Source of the DNA: Lunularia cruciata | Lineage: Eukaryota > Streptophyta > Marchantiopsida > Lunulariales > Lunulariaceae | NCBI GenBank assembly: GCA_948567375.1 | Contig: OX419758.1 | Span: 7,259,001-7,323,000, forward strand | Reading direction: 5' to 3' | DNA: 64,000 bases | Shown: positions 11,062 to 20,541 of the stretch, piece by piece | Layout of the letters: each line of letters opens with the position of its first letter | Numbering within the stretch: position 1 is the first letter of the stretch | Made by a program: the position numbers and the translations under genes | Notes under the pieces: model-generated | Databases searched by the model: none | What the model was told of the DNA's origin: nothing | What the model saw: only the letters and a program-made list of their open reading frames with translations

Positions 11062-11650
11062 GTTCGGCCTTTAGGTGCAAAATATGAGTGTTGGCTTTGA
11101 CCAACTCCTCCTCTACCGCTTGTTTTTGCCATACAGCCATCTAAATGTGAAACTGCAAGAAATCAATCAATCTCTTATGATTTGTGTAATACCATTTTAG
11201 ATTTTGACAAATATGTTGAAGTTGGTTAATATTTGAATATTTATTGATATTAACTTAGTATAACTAATCAAATAGAGAGAATTAAAAGAATTTGCAAGCA
11301 ACATTATGCAAATTTCCTAAAAACCTAATTTTTCAAATAAAAAAACCTTGCAAAAGAGTTCTTTTATAAAGTTCATTATTTGCATAATTAAAGATTTTTT
11401 ATTTTTTATTTTTTATTTATTAAATCAAAAAAACTTATAAGGAATAAAAGTATTAAAATTATTTTTTGTGAAATATTTCATGTTGATTTATTTAATTTAA
11501 CGTTTTAACTAAATCTGATGGAGATAAAATAATAAAAGATTGCATTTTCTTCTTCTTTTTTAGCTAAAACTCAAATGACACCTTGAATTTTTTTTTTAGT
11601 TTATTTTTTGAATTTAATGTAAAAGTGCAAGAAATCAATCAGTCTCCCAT
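11062..11650. other. A+T-rich block with flanking 20-base direct repeats
   Basis: Between D and the recognisable part of the 5' LTR of B. The string TGCAAGAAATCAATCA occurs at 11154 and again at 11626, with a similar TCTC continuation. The 450 bases between are very A+T-rich with poly-T runs (11396-11420, 11589-11598). It replaces the first 270 bases expected of the B LTR. No coding capacity. Confidence 0.5.
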
Positions 11651-12107
11651 TACCCTAAAACACCCTAAAAACTTTAAAGCCAATTTTGGAGGCCTAAATG
11701 AACGAATTAGGCCTCAAAAATGAAAGATTCCATTCTCTTTGGAGGAAAAGGTGCTACCTTCTCCCCCCTTGTTCATCTCATCAAGAGCTTCCAACAATAC
11801 CTCACCAATGTTTTGAACTTTCTAAATGAAGATTTCTCAAAGATTCTCTCCAATCAAACTTATTTGACCAACCAGATAGGACAAGGATAGACATGTCACC
11901 AATCCATGCAACTAATCTAAAGGCAAAGGTTGCTGATATATCACCAATCCATGTATTTAATCCAAGGTTAGAATTCCTTTTGAGTAGATCCTCCTTGCTC
12001 TATAATAAAGGCAACTTGCTTCCTTAGAGGACTAGAGTATTGATATACAAAGCCTTGTGTTTCTTTTATGTTGCTCTTGGGAGTTCTCTTGTCCTTAGAA
12101 TATTACA
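11651..12107 (+). repeat. 5' LTR of B (5' part missing)
   Basis: From ACACCCTAAAAACTTTA onward it follows the A/B-type LTR, through GGAGGCCTAAA-GAATTAGGCCTC, a CTCTATAATAAAGGC TATA region near 12000, and the end GTCCTTAGAATATTACA. The primer site follows one base later. The U3 start is replaced by the A+T-rich block to its left. Confidence 0.75.
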
Positions 12108-12108
12108 A

Positions 12109-12120
12109 TGGTATTAAAGC
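12109..12120 (+). other. Primer binding site of B
   Basis: TGGTATTAAAGC, a two-base variant of TGGTATCAGAGC, one base after the LTR end. It is complementary to the 3' end of initiator-Met tRNA, the usual primer in many plant LTR elements. Confidence 0.75.
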
Positions 12121-12339
12121 AGATGTTTTAATCCAAGAGAGTGGATCAATCTACTTGGAGAAACATGTGCAACTAGGATTGAGTAATTTTGAGGAGAAAA
12201 GACATAGTGCAATTGATAGATTAGGGGTGTTTTAGAGAGAAGATGGGATGAATGCTTGTAAGAGTATGGAGTTTAGCTACGTAGTTAGTAAGGCTAACAA
12301 AGTAGAGAATAAGCCAAATTAACCTAGAATATTCCAAGA

Positions 12340-12540
12340 GCATCTAGGAAGCTTCTTGGGAAGCTTCCCAACTAGTTAACTTGCACTCCAAGCATGTAGC
12401 TTCTAGAAGTTTCCAATAAGGTTAACTTGCACGCCAAGTAGGCGGCTTCTAGAAGGAAGCTTCTTGAGAAGCTTCCTAGTTAACTTAGCTTGCACTCTAA
12501 GAAAGCGGCTCAAGAAAGCTTCTTGAGAAGCTTCTCAAGG
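12340..12540 (+). promoter_or_regulatory. Cluster of heat-shock-element-like motifs in C1 LTR
   Basis: 12401-12413 reads TTCTAGAAGTTTC, a perfect TTCnnGAAnnTTC three-unit heat shock element. Around it are repeated GAAGCTTC and TTCTAGAA units (near 12350, 12449, 12460, 12517). All lie within about 220 bases upstream of the TATA box. The consensus is that bound by plant heat shock factors; binding here is inferred. Confidence 0.55.
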
Positions 12541-12555
12541 GCCTTGTATGCTACC

Positions 12556-12563
12556 TATAAATA
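12556..12563 (+). promoter_or_regulatory. TATA box of C1 5' LTR
   Basis: TATAAATA, conserved at the same place in the 3' LTR (24081) and in C2 (37198). Confidence 0.7.
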
Positions 12564-12666
12564 CCAAAGCCAAACTTCATGCTAGGCATTTGGAGTTTTC
12601 CCTCATTCAAGTGTCTCAATATAAGTTTTCATTCTCCTTTCTCTCCTCCGTCTTGGTCTTTTACAT

Positions 12667-12678
12667 TGGTATCAGAGC
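12667..12678 (+). other. Primer binding site of C1
   Basis: TGGTATCAGAGC, exact, one base after the LTR end. Complementary to initiator-Met tRNA. Confidence 0.9.
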
Positions 12679-12689
12679 AGGAATGGGAT

Positions 12690-12903
12690 GGATGGAATAT
12701 ATGGACTACCCAATCCACTTCCACCAAACTATTGGGATTTTCATGTCCATATATTACTATAGCATCATTTCACACAATTCATCACCAATCGCTTTGGGCA
12801 TGATTTTCTACATATGATTCTCTTGTCTGAGGAACCCTTGATACTTCCGGTTGTAACTTATGGAGAACGGTGGACGTGCTACATCTATGCGTTAATCAAT
12901 TAG
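12690..12903 (+). pseudogene. Small upstream ORF of C1 (microprotein, frameshifted)
   Basis: The second half reads RFGHDFLHMILLSEEP, then LILPVVTYGE, then YIYALIN and stop at 12901-12903. It matches the microproteins of A, G and H by the Phe-Gly pair, P-L-I-L-P-V-V-T-Y and the Tyr-Ile tail. The first half is in another frame, so there has been at least one indel. gag begins 34 bases later at ATG 12937. C has only one copy of this ORF, unlike A, B and H. Confidence 0.6.
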
Positions 12904-12936
12904 ATAAAGTGAGAGTAGTGGGATAGAGTCGTAGCT

Positions 12937-13840
12937 ATGGCGGCAATATTGGACGTCATCCTTGCGATGCAGCAACAAATCAAGCACCTAACTTAATTGC
13001 TGGATGAACAAGATCAACAATGACAAGAAAATATAGAGAGAGCGCAAATTTAAGATGGAGAAGATTCCATATGATTTCCAAAACCCAAGGTGTTTGAAGG
13101 CAAGAATCTTCCAAGCACAATGGAGAATTTTGTGTTTGACTGCAAATGTTACTTTGAAGCCACCAATCTTCAAGATGAACAGAAACAAATTCTCTTGGCC
13201 TCTAGCCAATTAGATGGTGTGGCAAAAATTTGGTGACAACTTTGAGTGGAGCGAGCTGAACGATAGATTGTTGCATCAATTTTGACATGGGTAGAGTTCA
13301 AGGATGTAATATTCAGTCGCTTTCAAACAATAAATGCCACCCGTGCCGCATGAGATAAATTGGCAGAGTTGAACCAAGTTGGCTAAGTAAGGAGCTACAT
13401 CACACAATTTCAGAACATCATCATGCAAATTCCAGATATACAAGAAGGTGAAGTTCACGATTGATTTGTGTGGGGATTGAAGTCACAAACCAAATTGGAA
13501 GTGATTATGCGGGAACCACAAAACGTAGAAGAAACCATGCAATTGGCTGAGCGCTTTGATTCCTTGGTTGCAACAACTTGGTCTTGCCCTTGACCTACAC
13601 AAGGCCTACCAGTTCACTATGCATGGGTGGAAGAACCAGCACCAATGGGGATTGATGCTATCTAACGAAGACCACTTGGTACAACGGATAGAGAAAGATT
13701 GCGACAAAATGGAGGTTGTTTTTATTGTTGCCAAGTTGGACATCACATTGTTGAATGCCTACTTAGGAATGTGCAACCTCAACAAGTTGTCTAGATGGAG
13801 ATTGTGGAATAGAATGATCAAAGAAATGAGGAATCCCAAA
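12937..13840 (+). pseudogene. gag of C1 (broken)
   Basis: ATG at 12937 starts MAAILDVILAMQQQIK. After stops it continues with FPKPKVFEGKNLPS, ENFVFDCKCYFEA, and QKQILLASSQLDGVAKIW, the standard start of a chromovirus Gag (target helix, then the Leu-Ala-x-W-type segment). Later pieces include RSYITQFQNI and a PQNVEETMQLAERFDSL segment. No intact CCHC knuckle was found. At least five stops or frame changes. Confidence 0.65.
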
Positions 13841-13869
13841 TAGGAGATTTTGAGCCGCCTATTGGGAGC

Positions 13870-14265
13870 TTGATTAGTTCCAATAGGATTGAAGGCTTGA
13901 CTTATGCAAGTTTACTTCACTTGCAAGGTATGATATCTAATCGAGGTTGTAAGATTTTGGTTAATTCTAAAAGTTCAGAGAATTGCATGTCTTTGCAAGT
14001 AGCAAACAAATTGGGTATTCCCATCAAGCCAGTGTTTGGAAGTAGTTTGATGATGGCGGATGGTGGAAAAGGTTATGCATTCCGCACCTCACATCCTATT
14101 ACCTTCAAGATTAGGATGGAGTATTTGGAATGTATGAGGTTTGTAGTGGCACCTCTACAATATGATGTCATTATGGGTCTACCTTGGCTTGAATGTCATA
14201 AGGTTCAATTCGATTGGATCCGACAACAAATTCAAGTACAAAACCAATGTAGGAATTCCGATTAG
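13870..14265 (+). pseudogene. Protease of C1 (active site lost)
   Basis: An open frame of 131 codons. The aspartic protease motif expected as LVDSGAS reads LVNSKSS, so the catalytic Asp is Asn and Gly is Lys. The C-terminal block DVIMGLPWLECH is intact and typical of gypsy protease. The fold is recognisable but it cannot be active. Confidence 0.7.
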
Positions 14266-14446
14266 GTTGTCAGGCACCTCTGAGTAAGACACCTAAGAAT
14301 AGTTAGTCCCAAGATGGGAAGGTTGTTGAGAAGGTAGCCATAGAGTGAATCTTGAAGGGAGATGAGTCGCAAGATGGGAAGTTTGCCAAGAAGGCAACCA
14401 TGGAGGAAGCTTGGAAGAGAGATGAGTCCCTGAAAGGGAAGTTTGT

Positions 14447-15500
14447 TTGAAAGCAGCCATAGAGCAAGCTTTGGAGGAAGATAAGTTTGTATTAGTGGTG
14501 TGGATCAAGCCGATTGCACAAGAACAATCCAAGAAGGGCCAAGAGTCTCATCAAGCAATGGTTGATTGGATAGTTCAAGAGTTTGCAAACGTGTTTCTGG
14601 ATGATCTGCCAAAGGGATTACCATCCAATCAAGATATTCCCTTCCAGATCGAGTTATTGCCAAGGAGTACTCCATTGACTAGACCGATCTATCGGCTCTC
14701 ACCAAAGGAGTTGGAGGAGTTGTGAAAAACACTTACAGAGTTGTTTGAGAAAGATTTCATATAACATAGTACCTCTCCTTGGGGGGCACCGGTACTTTTT
14801 GTTCCAAAGAAGGATGGAGGACTTCATTTTTGTATTGATTACCTTGGGCTCAATAAGCAACCGTGAAGAATGCATATCCCTTGCCTAAGATCAATCACCT
14901 GCTTGATCAAGTAAATGGAGCACGCTACTTTTCCAAGCTAGATCTTTGCAGCGGCTATTGGTAAATTCCTATTGAAAGAGAAGATGTGCAAAAGACTACC
15001 GCACAAGGTATGGGCATTTTGAGTGGAGAGTTCTACCTTTTGGACTCACTAATGCTCCAGTATGCTTCATGGATCAGATGCATTGGGTGTTGGAAGGACT
15101 ATTGGATTGGTCCGTAGTGGTGTTCTTGGATGAAATCTTAATCTATAGCAAGAGTGAGGCTGAACACATGAATCATGTGTGAGAAGTCCTAAGAAGACTA
15201 CGACAATGGAAACTTTACTGCAAGAAGTTGAATTGTGTCTTTTGGTAGAAGGAGGTTACGTTCTTGGGTCATAAGATCTCATCAGAGGGGATCAAGATGG
15301 AAGAAGAGAAGATCAAGGCCATTACTGATTGGCCTACCTCAAAGGATGCTACAGAAGTACGGGCATTCAATGGATTGGCAGTTTTTAACGATGGTTCATC
15401 CACTATTATCCTCATGTGACTACACCATTGACTGACCTCTTGGAAAAGAACTTGAGTTTCCAATGGACCACCAAGCATGAAAAGCATTCCAAAAGTTAAA
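14447..15500 (+). pseudogene. Reverse transcriptase of C1 (broken)
   Basis: Begins with the linker FANVFLDDLPKGLPS and RPIYRLSPKELEEL. Reverse transcriptase blocks follow with indels: [14 protein letters not shown], then [11 protein letters not shown], then FGLTNAPVCF. The catalytic motif is VVFLDEILIYS with the second Asp replaced by Glu (codon 15132-15134). After it come KKLNCVFW and VTFLGHKISSEGIKMEEEK. Several stops. Confidence 0.75.
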
Positions 15501-15935
15501 GCATATGGTGTCCATGGTGTCTTCAAGACCCATTCTTCAACCATATGATCCTCAACTACCTTGTGTGGTTGATTTTAATGCTTCTAACTTGCAATTGGAG
15601 CTGTGTTGCAATAGGAATTCCAAGATGGACTACATCCCATTGCCGTTGTGTCTCGCCAACTAAATAGAGTTGAAAGAATTACTCTGCTCAAGATCAAGAA
15701 CAACTTGCAATGGTTTATGCCACCAAGGTAGGAAGGCATTACCTCTTGGGGAAACAAGTAGTCATGCAAACTGATCACAAGCTATTGTTGCAAACCTTAC
15801 ACTTGGAACACATGAAGAGTCGACATCATTGATGGAAAGAGCAAATCCAATTGTTTGACATCAAATTTGAGTACAAACCAGGTTGGTTCCATGTCATCCC
15901 TCATAATCTATCACAATGACCTGATTTGAAGTCTC
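15501..15935 (+). pseudogene. RNase H of C1 (broken)
   Basis: Remnants in shifting frames: PQLPCVVDFNASN (start of the domain, expected D-A-S), a block near 15700 with a TKVGRHYLLGKQVVMQTDHK reading, and YKPGWFHVIPHNLSQ at the end (expected N-x-x-A-D-x-L-S-R). Order and spacing fit gypsy RNase H. Confidence 0.6.
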
Positions 15936-16049
15936 TTCCTCTCATCACAGCAAAAATTATGATGGTATCAATTGACCCCAAGGTCCATAACAAGTTTTGG
16001 TCAGCTCTACAACAAGATCCCTTCTTCCAAATGGTACATGGTTGTTTGA

Positions 16050-16540
16050 CAACATGCAACAAGGAGTAAAATACCTTCTCCTTCAACAAAGGCCTTCTAT
16101 TCCATGCGGACCGGACCTATGTTTTGGCCAAAGATGATCTCCGACTTGTGCGCCTTCAAGAAGCCCATGATTTACCAATAGCTGGTCATATGGGGGTGGA
16201 TAAGACCTTAGGTACACTCTAAAACCAATGGTGGTGGCCCAACATGATGCAAGATGTTTGGGAGTTTGTCCAATCATGTGAGAGTTGTCAATGCAACAAG
16301 GCTAGTAACCAAAAGCCGAGTGGACTACTTTAGCCACTTCCCATTCCAACTACTCATTGGAAACATGTGAGCTTAGATCTCATCACCTCCTTGCCCAAGA
16401 CATAACAAGGTAAGACAACAATTGTGGTGTTTGTAGATAAGCTTAGTAAGCAAATCTATTTGGCACCAATGGTTGATACTGTAGATGCTCCAACCTTGGC
16501 GCAACTCTACTTCAATAATGTTTTCAAACATCATGGGATG
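16050..16540 (+). pseudogene. Integrase of C1, N-terminal half
   Basis: Contains the HHCC zinc domain (HDLPIAGHMGVDKTLG, then CESCQCNKASNQ) and the start of the catalytic core (SLDLITSLPK, then TIVVFVDKLSKQIYLAP). It runs into AQLYFNNVFKHHGM and is cut at 16540 by element A. The core resumes at 22843. Stops occur near 16221, 16332 and 16404. Confidence 0.8.
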
Positions 16541-17124
16541 TGTAATACCAAGGGTTAGCCATATGATCTAGATGTGAAATTCGGTTTGGTAACATCTAGA
16601 ATGATGTTATACATGATGGTAAAAATAGATAAGATAGAGGTATCATCAAAAGGGGACTTCTACTAATAGAGTAGGAACCGAAATATGCCTGAAATCTTTG
16701 AAGGCAATTTTGGAGGCCTAAACGGATGAATTAGGCCTCAAAAGTGTGCAGATTCCCCACCCCAATGGAGAAGAGTTTGGCCTTCCCTCCCCCCTGCTTA
16801 ATCTCATCGAGAGCTTTCCAACGGTACCTTACTCACGTGATTTTGAGATTCCTACAGGAAGATTCCCTAAAAGATTCCCTCCGGTCAAAGCTTGTTTGAC
16901 CAACCAGATAGGACCTAGACCATACAGGTCACCCATCCAAGTAAGTAATCCAAGGGTGGAGCTTGCTGACATGTCACCTATCTGTGTCCCTAATCCTATA
17001 GTGGAGCTTCCTTGGAGGAGATCCTCTTTGTCTATATAATAAAGAGAAGGTGCTCCCTTGGGGCATCGAATGTTTGAGTGTGCAATCTGTGTTTTCTCTC
17101 TTCTCTTGTCCTCGGAGTATTACA
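16541..17124 (+). repeat. 5' LTR of A
   Basis: 584 bases, TGTAATACC...GTATTACA. TATA region TATATAATAAA at 17033-17043. Same family as 22256-22842, the solo LTR at 46116-46868, and more distantly 36665, 11651, 61381 and 10563. Confidence 0.95.
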
Positions 17125-17125
17125 A

Positions 17126-17137
17126 TGGTATCAGAGC
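17126..17137 (+). other. Primer binding site of A
   Basis: TGGTATCAGAGC, exact, one base after the LTR; initiator-Met tRNA type. Confidence 0.95.
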
Positions 17138-17264
17138 GAGTGTTCTAGTCCAAGAGAGTGGATCACCCCTCTTGGAATAGCACGAACTACTGAAATTGAG
17201 TAATTTGAGGTGGAGAACATAGAGTAATCGCTAGACTTAGGAAGGACTTTAGAGAGCGGATGGA

Positions 17265-17486
17265 ATGGATGTGCCGGGGAGACAATTTCCCGCACCTAGC
17301 TTTCCATTCTCAAACCCATTCCACATCAAGGTTATGTACATCCAGCGTGAGCAGATGAGAGTATCGCTAGTTTATCACTTTGGTGCGGAATTCATGGACA
17401 GAGTGATGAACTCACCAAACCCGGTGATTCTACCTATAGTGATATATGACAGAGAGTGGGATTTGACGATCTACATTCTATTATGA
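17265..17486 (+). CDS. Small upstream ORF 1 of A (microprotein)
   Basis: 73 codons, uninterrupted, starting MDVPGRQFP 128 bases after the primer site. A Pro-rich start (PAPSFPFSNPF) is followed by an amphipathic charged helix (QREQMRVSLVYHF), a Gly-Ala-Glu-Phe turn, then NPVILPIVIY and the end WDLTIYILL, stop. The stop directly after this tail is shared with the copies in B (32033) and G (3048), so it looks native rather than decay. A second related ORF follows 4 bases later. Function unknown; no known domain recognised. It may be a leader-encoded peptide or affect gag translation, both inference. Confidence 0.75.
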   Translation: MDVPGRQFPAPSFPFSNPFHIKVMYIQREQMRVSLVYHFGAEFMDRVMNSPNPVILPIVIYDREWDLTIYILL

Positions 17487-17490
17487 TAAT

Positions 17491-17694
17491 ATGGATATGA
17501 ATGTCCCAAATCCTCTCCCTTTCAACATTCAAGTAGAAATCCGTTATGTAGTGAGGGCGAAATTGATGTTTAGAGATTTTGTGGTTAGGAATTTTGGTGA
17601 GGAGTATTATCAACGAGTGATAGCTTCTGAGGTCCCAATGGTTGTTCCGATAGTTTGTGCGCCTTCTAGAGTGATTATATTGACTATGTATTGA
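17491..17694 (+). CDS. Small upstream ORF 2 of A (paralogue of ORF 1)
   Basis: 67 codons, open. It begins MDMNVPNPLPFNIQVEI and aligns with ORF 1 in layout: Asn-Pro start, helix (RAKLMFRDFVVRNFG), then VPMVVPIVCAP and a tail IILTMY, stop. The two are clearly tandem duplicates of one module that have diverged. It ends 33 bases before the gag ATG at 17728. The same pair, more decayed, is present in B (32037-32250) and D. Confidence 0.7.
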   Translation: MDMNVPNPLPFNIQVEIRYVVRAKLMFRDFVVRNFGEEYYQRVIASEVPMVVPIVCAPSRVIILTMY

Positions 17695-17727
17695 AGCAGA
17701 CGTTAGTAATTGGGTGTTGCATGAACC

Positions 17728-18817
17728 ATGGATCCGTAGTTGCAAGAGCTGGTGCAAGGAATGCAAGGGATGTTGAATGAATTTTGAGAGATTAAGATGA
17801 CCATGGAGACATTGCAAAGTCAAGTGCAGATCCTCAGGAACGATCAAGCCATGCAAGAAGTAGAGCCGTCTCAAAACCCAGTACCTGTGAGTTGAAGTAC
17901 TTGGAGAGGGACCCGTGCCTACGAACCCTATCAACGATGAAGTCACATTGCTACTCCGAATGAAGAAGACCTGCAACATCGAGCCTTACAAGGGGCAGCG
18001 TATGATGGGAGTTGTGGAGAATTGGATCTCGAGAATGAATCAATATTTTTGATTGTTCTCAACAGAGATCACAGAGCATGCTGCAGGTGTGTTTGCATGT
18101 GGGTACTTAACCAATAAAGCCCTCACATGGTATGATGCTTGGGAACGATCCATGCTGGCAGAGAGAAGGGAGGTCACATGGACAGCAATGCAAGAAGGAC
18201 TGCTCAAGAATTTCCAATCGGTGGATTCTGTGCAAATGGCTCAAACCCGACTATGGGGATTGAGACAAAAGAATAGTGTACAAGAGTATGTGGAGGCATT
18301 TCTGGATCTACAAGTCGCAATTACCAACATGAGTCCAATAGAGGCTCTCGACAATTTCAAACAAGGGTTGAAAGAGCGGATTTGCCAAGAAGTCATGGTG
18401 CAAAACCCTCGCACGGTATTTGAAGCTATTGCTTGTGCGTAGAGAATAGCCGGAGCATTAGGTGGAGGTGAAGGAGTAGTTTCACCTCAACATTATTGGG
18501 CAGAAATGCCACACATGGGTGGACCAGTACCGATGGAATTGGGCAACCTTCAATTCCGGGATTGAGGAGCACGGCCACTTCAAGAGGAGCGGGGACGGGT
18601 AGAAGAACGAAGAGATGGAGTCCCACAAGGAGAAGGGACTCAAGGAGAACAACGCCGTTGTTACAATTGTGGCCGTATTGGGCACATATCTACCAATTGT
18701 CGCACTCGTTTCCCTAGAGGCTCTCGGCCTTCGTACAGGCGATCTTTGAACAACATGGAGAGGCACATTGAAGAAGAGGAGGTAGAAACCACTTCGGAAA
18801 ACAAAGATCACCAGTAA
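17728..18817 (+). pseudogene. gag: gag of A (broken, zinc knuckle intact)
   Basis: The ATG at 17728 opens a coiled-coil start (LQELVQGMQGML, then MTMETLQSQVQILRND) with a stop at codon 4. After a frame change the conserved core runs in the frame open at 18053-18442: ENWISRMNQYF, then ACGYLTNKALTWYDAWE, then NSVQEYVEAFLDLQ and MSPIEALDNFKQGLKERI. The nucleocapsid CCHC knuckle CYNCGRIGHISTNC is at 18659-18700, followed by an Arg-rich segment. The end is the TAA at 18815-18817. Five stops or shifts prevent expression. Gag forms the particle and binds the RNA in this family. Confidence 0.85.
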
Positions 18818-18894
18818 ATGTACCTCGCGGCCTTACTGGCTCAATAAGGAAGTAGAGAAGCAAGGGAAGGAAGAAGAATAATGCGCAAAGATCC

Positions 18895-19473
18895 CAAAAG
18901 GCAACCTCACAATTGATTGTTGTGAATGGAATCCTAGAAGGTAATCAAGTGAGAGTATTAATAGATCTGGGAGCAATAAAGAATTTCTTGTCTCGCTCTG
19001 TTGCAATAAGCTTGGGAATGGATCTAGAAAGAGATGGAAGTGAAGAAGTAGAGTTACCAAATGGGCAAACAGAGAGGATTGAATCATTACCTAGATGGGT
19101 AACCCTCTCTGTAGGAGAATATCAGGAAGCAATTGAGTGGCAAGTGATACAGTAAGCCCGTTATGATGCAATTTTAGGCATGCCATGGATGGAGCAGTAT
19201 AATCCAATGGTGGATTGGAGGAAGAAAGTAGTGAGAACCCACCAATGGTCAATCATTGGGGTTAAAGAAAAATCACACAGGCAGAAACTGCCTCTATATG
19301 TCGTAGGGACGACAACTGTCTGTAAGACCGATAAATGTTTTATGGGTCTAATAAGAGAAGTCCAGAGTGCACAACTCGCTGGACAAATTCCTGAGAGATT
19401 GAAGGATGTGGTGGATGAGTTTCAAGAGGTCTTTCCCGATGATCTACCCTTAGGATTACCACCTAAAAGGTGA
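18895..19473 (+). pseudogene. pol: Protease and linker of A
   Basis: Retropepsin domain with the active site reading LIDLGAIKNFLS where family members have DSGA, so the usual Ser is Leu while the catalytic Asp remains. The C-terminal block YDAILGMPWMEQYNPMVDW is present. A stop (TAA) sits at 19154-19156 where a Gln codon is likely ancestral. The linker to reverse transcriptase includes FQEVFPDDLPLGLPPKR and ends at a TGA that fits a CGA-to-TGA change. Activity is doubtful. Confidence 0.8.
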
Positions 19474-20457
19474 GTAGATCACAAAATAGAGACACTCCCG
19501 GAGAAGACACCTCCTTGTAAGGCCCCATATCGCCTATCACCTCATGAGTTGGAGGAGTGTAAGACTCAAATTGAGGAGATGCTACAGAAAGGGTTCATCC
19601 AACCTAGCATATCACCATATGGGGCCCCTGTCTTGTTTGTGAAGAAGAAGGATGGTACAATGCGCATATGCATTGACTATCGGGGTCTAAATAAGCAAAC
19701 AGTAAAGAAAAAATACCCCTTACCTCGCATGGATGACCTGTTTGATCAACTCCATGGAGCGCGATACTTCACCAAACTGGACTTGTGGAGCGGTTACAAT
19801 CAAATCCGAATTGCAGAGGAGGATGTGTACAAAACTGCCTTTCGAACCAGGTATGGCCACTTTGAGTATCTTGTGATGCCTTTTGGCCTCACCAATGCAC
19901 CTGCCACTTTCATGAGCCTAATGAATGACATATTTTGTCCATACTTGGATAAGTCTGTTATCGTCTTCTTGGATGATATCTTAGTATATAGTAGCACGAT
20001 GACAGAACACAAACAACATCTACGAGAGGTCCTCCAGATTCTAAGACGGAATCAGTTGTACGCCAAAATCTCAAAGTGTGAGTTTGGCAAGTCTGAAGTA
20101 GACTACTTAGGGCATAGAGTAAGTGCAGAGTGCATTCAAGTATTGACAGATAAAATAAAGGTCATTCAAAAATGGAGTGCCCCAGAAGATCAGACTCAAC
20201 TTAAGAGCTTCTTGGGGTTGACGGGATTCTATTGTAGATTTGTCAAGGACTTCTCCAAGGTGGCACAGCCTTTAACGGCACTACTTGGCAAGGGAAAGAA
20301 ATGGACATGGGGAATTGCACAAGAGTTGGCCTTTCAAGAATTGAAGGCCGCCTTGCTACATGCACCAATCTTGAAGTGGTATGACCCAAAACGTCCAATC
20401 AAGTTGGCTACAGATGCATTAGGCGTAGCAATAGGAGCAGTCCTACAACAAGAGTAG
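19474..20457 (+). CDS. pol: Reverse transcriptase of A
   Basis: Open from just after the stop near 19471 to the stop at 20455; the longest ATG-led frame is 19549-20457 (302 residues). All gypsy reverse transcriptase blocks are intact: [62 protein letters not shown] and the catalytic [10 protein letters not shown] (Asp codons 19972-19977). YLGHRVS and [15 protein letters not shown] follow, with the start of RNase H ([17 protein letters not shown]). In a working element this is part of one Gag-Pol or Pol polyprotein. The terminal TAG is likely a mutated Trp, as the B copy has Trp there. Confidence 0.9.
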   Translation, partial: VDHKIETLPEKTPPCKAPYRLSPHELEECKTQIEEMLQKGFIQPSISPYGAPVLFVKKKDGTMRICIDYRGLNKQTVKKKYPLPRMDDLFDQLHGARYFTKLDLWSGYNQIRIAEEDVYKTAFRTRYGHFEYLVMPFGLTNAPATFMSLMNDIFCPYLDKSVIVFLDDILVYSSTMTEHKQHLREVLQILRRNQLYAKISKCEFGKSEVDYLGHRVSAECIQVLTDKIKVIQKWSAPEDQTQLKSFLGLTGFYCRFVKDFSKVAQPLTALLGKGKKWTWGIAQELAFQELKAALLHAPILKWYDPKRPIKLATDALGVAIGAVLQQE

Positions 20458-20541
20458 CATGATGGATGGCATCCAATTGCATATTTCTCTCAAAAGTTGT
20501 TACTGGCATAGCGCAACTACCACACCACAGAATGAGAAGAG

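Larger units (their letters stand above)
12257..12665 (+). repeat. 5' LTR of C1
   Basis: 409 bases starting TGTAAGAGTATGG and ending GGTCTTTTACA. U3 is built of three imperfect segments carrying AAGCTTCTTGAGAAGCTT-like palindromes, followed by TATAAATA at 12556-12563. Homologous to 23780-24192 and 36885-37299. Confidence 0.9.

Noticed and set aside
17126-17137. Possible tRNA gene from tRNA-like bases
   Set aside because: Only the 12-base primer site complementary to initiator-Met tRNA; no cloverleaf around it. The same holds for the other primer sites.
17434-17979. 181-codon minus-strand open frame
   Set aside because: Antisense to the second small ORF and gag start of A. Its composition is that of a shadow frame and it has no family resemblance.
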